From assembly GCA_003117195.1 (NCBI GenBank), contig BDSI01000015.1, positions 1,505,002 through 1,569,001 on the forward strand: a stretch of 64,000 bases of DNA, in the 5' to 3' direction. Source of the stretch: Eudorina sp. 2006-703-Eu-15. Its lineage: Eukaryota > Chlorophyta > Chlorophyceae > Chlamydomonadales > Volvocaceae. The number at the start of each line of letters is the position of its first letter. Within the stretch, counting starts at the first letter, position 1. The notes under the pieces were generated by a model. That model ran no database searches and was not told the origin of the DNA. It saw only the letters and a program-made list of their open reading frames with translations. A program made the position numbers and the translations under genes. This document shows, one piece after another, positions 37,017-58,712 of this stretch.

Positions 37017-39957
37017 ATGCGTACGGCGGTGCTGATCGCAGCCGCGCTGCTGTGCTGCGGACTGCCCCGTAACGCTGTGGCCGGCTGGGGCAGGCAGCCG
37101 GAGCACGCGCTTGCCCCGAATCCGGTGCTACCCGTGGTTCCACTGCCGCCACCACCCGCCTATGCCGGCGCCTCCCCTTCGCCACCGCCGCCGCCACCGC
37201 CGCCGGAGCTCCCTTCGCCTCCGCCTCCGCTGACGCCGGCCGTTCCTTCTTCTCCGCCGCCGCCGCCCCCAGAGGTTCCCTCGCCACCGCCGCCGTCTTC
37301 CTCGCCTCCCCCCCTTCCTGCCCCGAAGGCATCCAAGCCCCCTCCGAGGATCCCCCTCGCCAAGCCTCCCCCCAAGGCCCCGAGGTCGCCTCCGTCGCCC
37401 CGCCTGCCTCCCAAGTCCAAGTCCCCCCCACCTGCCGCGGCCTTGTCACTGCCGCCGCCGCCGCTCATTCCGGACAGCCCTCCCCCCGTCGTCCCCTCGG
37501 CTCCTCCGCCTCCGCCGCCGTCTCCGTCCCCGCCCCGCCTCCGTCCCCCCCGCCACCGCCGCCGCCGCCGCCACCGCCGTCGCCGCCCCCGCCGCCGCCG
37601 CCGCCTCCACCTCCGTCACCAACACCGCCGCCGCCGCCACCACCGCCGCCGCCACCGTCCCCGCCACCGCCCTCCCTGCCATCACCTCCGCCGCCTGTCC
37701 AGTCCCCGCCCCCGCCGCAACTACCGACTGTGCCGTCAGCAAGCAGGCGCCCCCCGCCGCCCTCGTCTCCTGCCACCGCCCCTTCGAATGAGGACCTCAT
37801 CAACAATTTCCCCTTTGCCGCCTGCACGGCCCGTAACATTACCGAGAGCCCCTACCGCCTGAGCATCCCGGAGGGCCCCTTCAACGTCACCTCGACGGAG
37901 TCCACCTTCTGCACCACCGCCACCGCCGTGAAGACAACCGGTGCCGGCCCTTGCGCCAAGATGAACCTCAACAAGATCGAGTTTATCATCGGTGAGCGGG
38001 TTTTGGCCGCCACACGGCTCGGTGTGGAAACCGGCCTCGCTGGTTCGGGGCAGGTGCGGCGCAGGTTGCGGCGGGCGGTCTTGCGGATCGAGGCTGGCGG
38101 GATAGGGCTCGCAGGCCGCCGCAATCAGCCCGTGATCCCGCCACAATCTTCAGCGGCACGTCGGCCCCCGTGCCCCTCACCCAGCGCGGAGGGGACGCGA
38201 GGGGCCCAGCGCGCGGGACGGGAAGGGGGCGGGAGGGAAAGGTGGTCCCGGCACGCCGCTGATGGCGAGGCGTGTGTACCGTATCGGCCAAGTGATACCG
38301 TAGTGGGCGGAAGGGGTGGGAATGCGCCAGAGCGCGACATGCAAAGCTGCGCAGCTACCGTAAGCCCCCGGAAAAATGCCGCCCTATGCCACACATACGT
38401 TCCGGGGGGGGGCCGGCCAGTTGTCCCTGGCAGCCCTCGCGGAGGGTGTCGGGAGGCCTGGAAGCGGCAACCCTTCGGAGTGAGTCGGGACGCCCTTGGG
38501 GTCTGAAGCTCTGAACCGCCCTTGGGGTGGCAGCGGCCGGGCGCGTGTGCGGTCGATCCGCTGTAGCCCGTTGGCCTGGAGCAGGGGCAGCGTCCGACCA
38601 GGTGTCCCGCAAGGTACAAAGCTCGGTCGGATCCCCTCATGCGGGGCCCACAGCGGGGGCGGTTGTAGCCCTCACAGCTCACAGCGCGTGCAGCTGGATC
38701 TGAGGGGGCAGGCGCGCAGGCGTCCGGCGGTGGAGTGGCTGATGGAGCCTCAGTCGCACGCCGTTGTTGCTTATCTTATGAATTGCTGTTGCCCCTCTGC
38801 CGGGGCATAGTCCCCGCCCGCCCGCCCGGGAGAGTACACCCTTCGGGTGGGCAGCGTGGGACGCTTGGTGGTTGCAACGGAGTGGTCATTACAGTGTCCA
38901 CCGGCCACTGGTCCGGTTTGGACATTGCAGCAACAACCGGCCACTGGTCCAGCGTCGAACAAAATGCTAACGGGTGTCCCTTGCAGGCAGTGTTGCCATC
39001 TTCCAAAACGGGGAAATAGAATTCCGCAGATTTCCGGCCTGTCGCCAGTAGCCAAAAAACCTTCGGCAGGGCAGATTTTGGGGCGCTTCCTAGGTGCCAG
39101 GAAATAAAAACCTCCAAGTCAGGCCGGAAATATTTCTGCGTGTTTCGACAGCAGGGCCCCTGCTACCACAGCTACGACAGGGATTTTCAGTCTTGGAGGC
39201 CTGAAGCGCGCTTTCCTTGCGTCGCGGATGCATATGGGAGGGTGGCCAGGAGTTGGGGACACGGCACTAGATTGTGTTTTGGCGGTAGACAGGTGTACGA
39301 CGCAGGAATTGCCCCTGCGCCTGCAGATTTCCAGGCCCTTTTGGTAGTCTGGAAAATAGTTGGCAGGGCAGATTTCCGGCTCTCCACAGCGTCAAATAAA
39401 TGAAATCTCGCAGGTTCCTTGGGGGTCGGGGAAATAGAAAAATTCCGGGTTTTTTGCCCGTAAATATTCTTTTTATTTAAGATAGCAACACTGGTTGCAG
39501 GTCGTAGCAGAGTGGTTGTCGTTGCAGGGCGTGTTGTTTTCGAACGAATGTAACCAGAGGAGCTAGAACCAGGCTTCCCGGCGCGTCCCCTCTCCACCGC
39601 ACTCGACCCCTCTCGACCCCTCTCGACCCCTCCCTCTTGGCCCCGCTCCCCGCCCCCCGACAGACGCCCCCTGCGTCGCCGCCCGCCCGGTCCGCACCGC
39701 CAACGTCAACGGCGTCCCCGTGTCTCCCTTGTACGGCATCCGTACCTTCGGTGGTGTAGAATACGGCATCTTGGGCTTCAGCCGCCTGCAGGACAACTTT
39801 CCCACGGTCCCGGCTGAGGGGCTGCGCCTTTGCGTCGTGCTCCGTGCCATCCCCGGCTGCGGTGCGCCGGAGAACCTCTGCTCGGGCGATTCCTGTGTGT
39901 TCAGTCTCTTCAACGACGACCGATCCTGCTGCCCCACAAGCCAGCTGCCGTTCCACT

Positions 39958-39991
<34 letters not shown>

Positions 39992-40958
39992 GCCGCCGCC
40001 CTCCTTCCCGGTCGCCTTCCGCACGCCCCCCCCGCCCAACTCGCTGGTGCCCGACTTCCCCTTCTCCGCTTGCACGAACCGCAACATCACGCTGACGCCG
40101 TACCGCCTGGTGGGTCCGTACGGCCCGTACAACGAGACGGCGTCATTGAGGACGTTCTGCATGAGCCTGGTGGCGGACGGGCCGGTGGCTGACACCACAA
40201 ACGAGTGCGCGGGCATGACTCCGAACAAGATCGAGATTGTCATTGGTGAGGCTGGGGCCAGCTGTGCTGTCGTTGTGCTGGGGCGTGTCTTGCGAGGAAG
40301 CCAGGGCTGTGCGATCGTGGTGTGGATCCGGCAAGGGTGTGTGTTCAGCGACCCAAGCCCGGCCGACCCAAGTGTGGCCGACCTGGCCGACCCAAAACTT
40401 AGGGCATGTGGGTGACATTGGGGAGTGCAGATACAGGGAATCTGCTTGGGGGCCGAAGATTTTTCAGGTAAGCCTTGGCGGACAGGTGGTGTGGAGGACC
40501 TATCTTGTGACGTTTGTTGGAGGTTCGACCCACCTCATTTCCGCACCTGCCTTCGTCAACAGTTGCGTGTCCGTTGTATGAAACCACGCCGCCGTCCACG
40601 CCGCGCGCCGCACCTTGCCTTCCTCCCTCCCTCCCTCCCTCCCTCCCCTGCAGACTACGACTGCATGGCCGAGCGGCCCGTCCGAACATCGACTGTCAAC
40701 GGTCAGACCGTACCGCCGTACTACAACAGTCGGCAGTACAACGGTGCTACATACGGTGTGGTAGCGTTCAGCAACCTCGCCTCCAAGTTTCCAGTATTTC
40801 CGCCGGGCGGTTTCTATCTGTGCATGGAGATGCGCAAGTCCAGCAGCTGCAACACGCTGCAGAATTTGTGCACCGGCAACAGCTGCACCTACGCTGTCTT
40901 TAACGAGGACCGCTCTTGCTGCCCGGTAGGGGAGATCCCTGACGTGCCCCTCCCGTGA
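37017..40958 (+). CDS. Pherophorin P3 with two tandem pherophorin domains (one frame break)
   Basis: Exons 37017-37991, 39664-40245 and 40654-40958 (stop TGA) join in phase 1; the last acceptor follows a strong CCTCCCTCC tract. The signal peptide is MRTAVLIAAALLCCG (cleavage near AVA|GW), followed by a Pro-rich rod. At about 37533-37537 the SP/PP reading leaves the signal-peptide frame, and only the frame one base over continues into the domain. One extra C in the local CCCC run would make the gene 620 residues. Domain A (from FPFAACTARNITESPYRL) ends at CCPTSQLPF. A short PPPSPPPP linker leads to domain B (from FPFSACTNRNITLTPYRL), ending CCPVGEIP. Secreted ECM glycoprotein. The break may be a sequencing error in a homopolymer or a real null. 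Confidence 0.85.
37992..39663 (+). other. Large first intron of P3
   Basis: A 1.67-kb GT-AG intron. It contains a duplicated CCGGCCACTGGTCC motif (near 38900 and 38940) and several GATTTCCGGC/GGAAATA-type short repeats. No coding potential recognised. Confidence 0.6.
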
Positions 40959-43616
40959 CCTGCCTCCCGTGATCCGTACACGTCGTACGATGTGCGCGAT
41001 TGATGTTCGCCCGTGCCTGGCCGACGGGGCTGCAAACAATGACCCTGTCGGGAGTCCCAACCAGGCTCTTGGTCGGCAAGCGGCATAGCCCCCGCATGCA
41101 TGAGCCGGCGATTTTGGGTGTGATAATGATGTATGAATGCAACTACACATCATTTCGCGCGCCATTACCTAACCACCACATGGCCCGCGACCAGCTGCGC
41201 GCGCGCTTTCCGATACCGGTTGGAATGGTGCTGAAGGGGGCTTTGCTGTGCTTTGGGGGCCGGGGCACAGCTGCACGGGGCTTGGCTGTGCGGGGCGGCA
41301 GCCGTCCCATAGCCATCCGCGGGACACGCCGCACCTCACTGTTGCGTGTTGTGCGAAGTGACAAAATGGTCTCGATGCACCACCGTTTTTCGGGGCCACC
41401 CGCGTCGGGCGTCCGACGTAGAGGGAGGTGACCCCGGTATGTGGCCACGGACTGGACGGACATGTGGACGCAGCGATGCCGTGCACACCCGGGGGACTGC
41501 CTCGGGGTCTCCCGCACGGAGAGACGCAGCGGATGCGTCCAAAACTTTGGCTGCGGGGGGCGGCGTTGCCAGGAATAAAGATGTGGATATGCAGTAACGT
41601 GACGTGACTGACGTGAGGACGCGAGGCGGACCATACGGGCGGTCGATGGGTTTCTCGCTCATCACGCTGGAATGTGGTATGCTTGTTCATGACCGCCGCA
41701 AACAGTCGTTGCGGCGATCCCGCTGGCCCAGGGGATCCACGGCAGCGTGGTTTGCTGCTGCGTTTGCGCTTGGCATGTAAGCCGTACACTGCCGCGCGTT
41801 GCGGGATGGAATAAGCTGGGTGAAACAAGCTGTCACATATCGCTTGATACCGCTGTGCCCGGCGAGGTAGGTGTGAAATGCCCACCTTATCGAACGGAAA
41901 CGGTCCATTCGGTGGTCTTTGCGGCAATCCTAGTCACGTTCGGTATTTGCAGCGACCCTAGTCACGTTGGCGAAGGTCTGTTGTGCTTGGAGGAAAGGTA
42001 TGGGGTTCGTGTCACATTTTAATGTACGGCAGTGACTGAGGACGTCTGGGGACGTCTGGGGAGGATAACGCGACTCTTGGCCTGCCTTGGGGCTGTGCCG
42101 TTGCGCTGCAGCGCTGATGATCTCCACTGACTGGACGACGTGCACTCGCTCGTCCACAGCGCACGCAGCATGCAGGCACAGGCCTGGTCCATGTGTTTCA
42201 ACCCACGCAGGACGTCGGGGCCGGTCGGGGTGTGTGCGAGTAGCTGAGTACGAATTCCCGGTCCTTCCCGATGAGTTATCGAGCTTGACCGGTGATGGGG
42301 AGGCTGTTGCAACCACCAATGCGGTGCACGGCATGTGGTTCTCATTGACAAGTATGCTGGTGCAGGAAGGTGTGCACAGTTGGTGATGTTTCCTTGAGAG
42401 AGGCCAGTCTTCGACACGACCTGTATCTGACGACCTGCGTGTGTATATTTCACGAGACTGTATATACGCAGGTATCGTGGGCATTTAATGATGCAAAGCC
42501 GCCTGGTGAAGTTTGTGAGACGCATGCTGAGTTCAATCCCTTGCAAACATGCGAAGGATGTTGCATGCCTTCTGCGCCCGCCTTTCACTTTAGACAGAAT
42601 GTCATGGTTTCATATCTTGAATACATTTTGAACGAATCAATACCCACAATTGTCTAACCTTTCTTTGATACAGCTGCTCCAAACTCTGATGCGGAATCGA
42701 AAAGTGCTCGCCAGATACGGTACATCCGAGAGCGTAACGACGCTGTTCACCTGAATGTGCTATCATTAATTGAAGTGATTACAATAGAAGCTATTGAATA
42801 ATAGTAAAAGAGAGGCGCTGTACAAGACTGCAAATTCGCGGAGGCGATGCAATTCGAAAGAGATGTTTTGTTTCTGTCAATTCCAATGTACAATAACCCT
42901 ACAGCGTTGTAGTCAAGCCATGTACTATTGACAGCAAAGGTTAATTATCGTATTTATCGTATCCATCGAGAGGCGTCGTGTATTCTACGTCACAAATGCA
43001 ACTGTTTCCCATTACTGATAAACACTTGACTCAGTGCGCCAAGATCATACGGCTGTGCTATTTACTTCCGTCCATGCCGCTCAGGCGTCCTCCTCTGCCA
43101 GCTGAGCCACTCTGAGCCACTAGCTGAGCCCAATTCTAGGATTGTCATGTATCGCCGCTGAGTGACCTCTGCAACGATTCATAACGCTTTCGCGAGAGGA
43201 TTCGATGTTCGAGCAAAGTACGGGCAATCGCCGGGCACAGCAGACTGGGTGGACGGGGTGGTTGTCGAATAGCGCAATGCCGGGAGAGAACCGCAGACAG
43301 GTGCCAAAACGGTTTGGCAGGACGCAAGGCGACGTTCGCGGTTGTGGAGGTTGAATAACAGATGAACGAATCCGATAAACCAATAATTCGCTTGGATTCA
43401 TGTGAAGTGTTCTGCGGCGACCGAACTGGTACATGTACGGGTGTACGGTTGTGCGCCTACCTCCAGCGGGTCTCTGTGGCCGAAGGAAGCGAGTGGACGG
43501 TTGAGAAGACGACAAGGTATGGTGCGGCCCCAGGCGAACCAAGTCCTATCGACCAAAAACACGCCAATCAAACTCCTGACCTTGCGGATCGGAAGCATGG
43601 AAATGGACGGCCTGAG

Positions 43617-43650
43617 AATGTTACAGCGGACCCCTCTGAGGAAGCTCCGG
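43617..43650 (+). repeat. Repeat family B copy
   Basis: ATGTTACAGCGGACCCCTCT matches the family-B core GTTACAGCGGACCCC. Confidence 0.7.
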
Positions 43651-44370
43651 TGCCTGCATACCCTATCAGCAGAAATGCCAGCGGTCGGCCTGCCGCCTGC
43701 ACCAGACGGAGCGACGAATTTTCGAGAAGTCCCCATATGCGTCCCGTACGCAGTAATGTGTCCAGAACCATAAACCTAAATCCCAGTTACTCCAAACGCC
43801 CAAAGGTGTACACCCCAATGACCCCAAGGGTACCGCACAGGCGCCGGCCTGTATGCAACTCGCGGCAAAGCACAGATGTCATGACACACGAGGTGATTGA
43901 CGCATCGTTTGGAAACCGATGGGACGAATGTCGTAGTGGTTATCGATCGTGATGTTGGTGTCCGTGGCGTTTCGGTTGCTCTCGACGGTTAGTCGAATAA
44001 CTGATTGGTTGGCCATTGCCAGTGCCGAGCCGTAGGCGAGGCCATTAGGTTTGGAGAATTATCGGTTCTCCTAATTCTTGTCTTTGTGCAGTGTTATTGC
44101 TGAGGCTCCGTTGATCCGGTGAGCCGCCATTGGCGTGCGTTTCCGTCAGTTGGGCCTGCGCTCCAGGAGGGCCTTAGGCCAGTAGCGCCATTTAGGTCCG
44201 CTGCTCAGCCAAACTGAGCAGCGTTGGTTCTCGTAATGGTGGCTTCGTATTGAGGATAACTAAAGTATTGGAACACGAACGCTATTTGGACCGCGCCTCT
44301 TTGCGTGCAGCTCTTGCTAAGGAATGGCATTGCTGCAAGTGTCGACGAGTACCATGGCCATTTTTCTACA

Positions 44371-44461
44371 GTCCGCACGTGCAGGATGCTGACCAGCCTT
44401 GCATTCCAGACCATGCTCGGCTAGTTGGTCTCCGCGCAGGGGATCGCCCTGCGTCTCGCCC
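44371..44461 (-). repeat. Dispersed repeat, arm 2 (inverted partner at 34380-34481)
   Basis: The reverse complement of this stretch follows 34420-34481 with a few substitutions, including the GGTCAGCATCCTG and CGAGCATGGTCTGGA blocks. Confidence 0.75.
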
Positions 44462-46253
44462 ACGTGCGCCACAGAACGAACGCGCTCAGCACGCAGTGTG
44501 TCATGACACAGAAGCAAGGCGCGACCGTGAAAACATACCTCCAGATTACGACAAACCATTGCGGGGATGCCTCCGAAACCACAAGGAATGGGAACCAGCA
44601 CCACACGCGGTGTGGTCTACTGATGGAAAACGTCAGGAACTAATAGTTGCCGTACGACGGGTGCAGTGAAGTGACGTGACATCGGGAGTGTGCGCTGGTG
44701 CCCTGCAGGGCGCCTCAGGTGGCTGGTCTGGTTCCTCTTCACTTTACATATAGTCGTGGTGCGGCGGCGACTCGCTGCTCTGTCAGCGGGTCGCCGATGA
44801 AATGTTTCTGGTTGGCACCGGGGGTCTGCTGTAACCTTCTGTAACCTGCGGTAACAACCACTCATCGGCACAGACAGGGCGCCAGTCGTATTGAAACACA
44901 AATTGTAACGATGATTTTATGGATGGAAGAAGGAAAATTTGTTTTCGTTTCATTAATGGCTGTGCATGATGCGGTGGCGATGCGCGGACTAATGTATCGC
45001 GCAGCAACGACACCTCTGCCTTCGAGTTCGTCAACGTGTGAAAGAAGACACAGCACAGCAACTCTATTTGTTTTTTTGGTAGCAATTTTATGATGCTAGC
45101 TTGGGAACCGTGAAGTGGATTATTACGAAAAGAGCGGAGAGGCGGGCGAGGCGAAGGTCCCGAAAAGTGAATCAACGAGCCGATGTTTGATATTTTATCA
45201 TTACCAAATAATAGTAACAAAACAACTTGTCGCTTGCGAATTTGTTTTCGGAAAATCGAATCAGTCGTTGGGGTCACATGCGTACGGCTACTTGTCAAAT
45301 TGAGTACCGTATTGCAAGGGCATTGGGCAAAAAAATGGCATCAACCATATTGTTAGTATCATACAAACAAGTAGGGGGTCGGCTTCCTTGAAGCCGGAAA
45401 AGGGCGGGGCCCCCTACAATCCGTACAGGTCGCTTGCTTTACAACGAAAACTCTATTACCGCGCAAGAGTGTGAGAGAGTGAAAGGGTGCCATTGAGGGT
45501 GTCGTTGATGTTGAAGGTGGATCGGCGTGTATAGATTCAGCAAGCTCAAGCAGGTAGGTAGCCCCGAAACCAACCTGCAGTACACGGCGGTCATGGCATC
45601 TGCATTATCACTATCGTAACGCTAATCGCCTCTGCACTACCACATCCGTCTGTCAAGCAGATGATCACAAATCAAGCTTGAAGCGTGAAACTGTCGTTGT
45701 TTGGTCCGTCGGCAAGCTTGCAACCCTTCTGCTGCACGCGTGCAGCAGACGTGAACCTCTAAAGTTTGCTACAATAGTTACATAGCAATGTAAAGCAAAA
45801 GCAGGGTGCAAAAAAGTCGCGGTGAGAGCCGGACTTCGGGCCATCGAAACTGGAGAACTCCTTGGTACTCGGTATGCTATCCCTTTGCATCTTAAAACTT
45901 TGATTCAATACATAATGTTGAATTGTATTCATCTGGCAAAACAGAAAGGCAAGTCTTGGTGTTGGTGGCATCTAGATGTTCAAACATCAGAACACAATGG
46001 AAGTTCAATTTAGCACGCGCCACCTGCCCCTAATCCAAGTATTCATCACGCGGCACCTGTTGCAACAAACATGTGCGCGAGAGGCGTTGGGTGGATGTTG
46101 ACTCGGGTCCATGGAGACCGCGGAGCTTTACTTTGACCGTTTGTGCGCAAAGAATTTTTTTCAGCCAAACCAAAGTTACCTTGCAATAGAGGACAATTAA
46201 TATGACAAACATAACGAATTAGTCTAGCGGATAATGAACGTTTTGCCGTTACC

Positions 46254-46369
46254 GGACACACGGACACACGGACCACGGACACACGGACACACGGACACAC
46301 GGACACACGGACACACGGACACACGGACACACGGACACACGGACACACGGACACACGGACACACGGACA
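46254..46369 (+). repeat. GGACACAC octamer tandem
   Basis: About 14 units, with one damaged unit near 46270. It opens a spurious His-Thr-Asp-Thr-Arg reading frame. Confidence 0.95.
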
Positions 46370-46968
46370 TGGGCAATCCTAGGGGGCGGGGCCCCCCGAA
46401 CGCGCTTCGCGCTGGGGCCCCGCCCAAATATATCAAGGTGTGAGGCGGAACGTTCCTTTAAATGCAATTACTCCGCCGTGGCAACGAGACGGGACGAGCA
46501 ACCGTCCGCGCTGGTGCCTATTGCAACAAAATATGATTGAAATTAAATATATTCTTTTTTGAATCCAGTATTACTGAGAAGCTCAGCAATATGCTGGTTA
46601 GGCCACAACGGCACGACGATGCAAACGTTTCACGACGTTTCCCGGACAACTTACTTGTCGCCTTGTTCCAAATGCTAGGAACATTTGATTATGTGATATT
46701 CTGTATGATCTAAAATTTTGTTTAACCCTGAGCAACTTTTAGTCGAATTACGCTGTCAAGGTGCTTAGCCCGCTCAGACGTGTAAGGCATACGGTGAGGA
46801 AATGCCATGCAATCGAGCTGATGCAAAAAGGGTGTTGAAGCTGCCGCCATCAAAGACCCAACAAAATCTGCCGGAAGCAATGGCTGCAGGGAGTGGACCG
46901 CTCGAGGTTTTTATTGCTGACGAGCTGAACGTTTTCGCGGGTTACTTTCATCCAGGAGATCAAGGGAC

Positions 46969-57273
<10,305 letters not shown>

Positions 57274-58465
57274 CGCCGGCATGGCATCCAATCATCAAAG
57301 CAGATGCACGTCGAAACGCTGATCGCGCGAGGCGGCGCCGTCCAGTATGTTGCGTTATGACGCTACGGACAAAGTTAGGCATGTATGTTACATAACACCA
57401 GCTAGCCGCCGCTGGCTTGCTTGGCAGCATTCGTTCGTATGCGATTAAATTGGCCGCCGTGACGACGTCCTTTGTACGTACGTGGCACGCACGCACATTG
57501 GGACCCGGAGACCCATCCGTCCACTACTGGTCATCAGAGGTCCTCGCCTGTATGTCATCGCTATTCATTAGCTGCTGCTCGTACACACTAACTGCTGTCT
57601 ATCTGAGGCCACACAGGATTGCCGTTGTCTGATTTATCGAACACGTATGTACATGTATGCACCGGGCAGATGCTGCCCATTGGAACAAGTTATTGTCGTT
57701 GTTGTTAGTAGTGACTGGATTGTTAAAGAGCACCTGCTGGTACACACGTACGGCAGGGTTCCCACGAGAACACAGTACGCCGAATTGCATGCGCGGGTAC
57801 TTGCATGTGGTGTGGTTTGGCGTGGTGTGGTGTGGTTGGTGTGGTCTGGCGTGGTGTGGGTTAGGGCGGCGGGTTTACACGCACCTACCTAATGCACAGC
57901 AGCCAACACACATGAGTGTGTGTCATTAATCGACGGCTCGCTAACCGTAAATGTCGTCAACATCTGCTGGCGCACAAGCAAGTGAGTCGTCATTCGTTCG
58001 ATTGTTCAGGTATGTATGCTAATCGCAGTGGGTGCCACAGCAGGCAGCAGGGAGGCTGCTTGTCGTACGCGCGCACGTGCGTACATGCATGGTTTCCTCA
58101 TCATGCATGCGCCGTACTTGGCACGTGGGCACGTACAAACGAAGGACCTGCTGTTGTGTCTGCTGCATGCAGCAGCCTGCTGCATCCCTCCGTCAGCAAC
58201 GATGTGTGTATGTGTGCGAGCAATCAACGCGCGCGTCGCTGGCTTGCTGCTCGCTCGATCGCTGTGCGTGGCATTCGTTCTAACTGATTTGGACGCTAGC
58301 TAGGTGCGTTGCTTGCCTGCTGCTGCTGCGGCGGCGGCGGCGGCAAGTAAGGGAGATGCGTTTGCAACGTTGCCTGCTGCTGCGGCAAGAGATGGATGAT
58401 GGAGCTATCATATCACATCTGCAGCATAATTCATACAATATACATACATACATACATACATACAC
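57274..58465. other. 3' flank of the multidomain gene, no gene seen
   Basis: Contains a GTGGTGTGG-type tract (57808-57862) and (CATA)n ending near 58463. No TGTAA signal and no coding sequence recognised. Confidence 0.5.
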
Positions 58466-58712
58466 CCCCACCACCCGCCCCCGCCCCAGCCGTCCCTCCA
58501 GCTCCGCCATCCCCGCCGTCCCCGCCCCGCCGCCCACAACCCCGCCGTCCCCGCCCCGCCGCCCACAACCCCGCCGTCCCCGCCCCCGCCGCCCACAACC
58601 CCGCCGTCCCGCCCCCGCCGCCCACAACCCCGCCGTCCCCGCCCCCGCCGTCCCCGCTCCAGCCCCCGCCCCCTCCCGCCGCCCCCGCCCCCGCCCCCGC
58701 CGCCTCCGCATT
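58466..58712 (+). repeat. Proline-coding tandem CCCGCCGTCCCCGCC / GCCCACAACC
   Basis: Four to five units of about 30 bases (CCCGCCGTCCCCGCCCCGCC plus GCCCACAACC) encode PPSPP/AHNPAVPAP-like peptides. In one frame they run directly into the reverse-transcriptase fragment that follows. This may be its N-terminal extension or an unrelated matrix-protein exon. Confidence 0.7.

Larger units (their letters stand above)
40959..46968. other. Gene-poor, repeat-bearing region
   Basis: Open frames on the minus strand (for example 41169-41927 and 42019-42588) have no recognisable domain and overlap each other in different frames, so I do not call them. The region holds a family-B repeat core at 43617-43634, a GCTGCTCAGCCAAACTGAGCAGC hairpin near 44199-44222, arm 2 of an inverted repeat (44371-44461) and an octamer tandem (46254-46369). 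42.6-43.1 kb and 44.8-46.2 kb are AT-rich. Confidence 0.5.

Noticed and set aside
41169..41927. 252-codon minus-strand frame
   Set aside because: Overlaps other equally long frames on both strands, lacks any recognisable domain and has no supporting exon chain.
43085..43125. tRNA-like A-box on the minus strand (TGGCTCAGCTGG followed by CAGAG)
   Set aside because: No B-box (GGTTCGANTCC) at the right distance and no acceptor-stem pairing. I also looked at B-box-like GATTCAAGTCCC near 35408 and GTTCAATCCC near 42531 and found no cloverleaf.
46254..46369. Octamer array considered as a CRISPR-like or coding repeat
   Set aside because: Units are contiguous with no spacers, and the genome is eukaryotic. 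The His-Thr-Asp frame exists only because the 8-mer has no stop in any frame.
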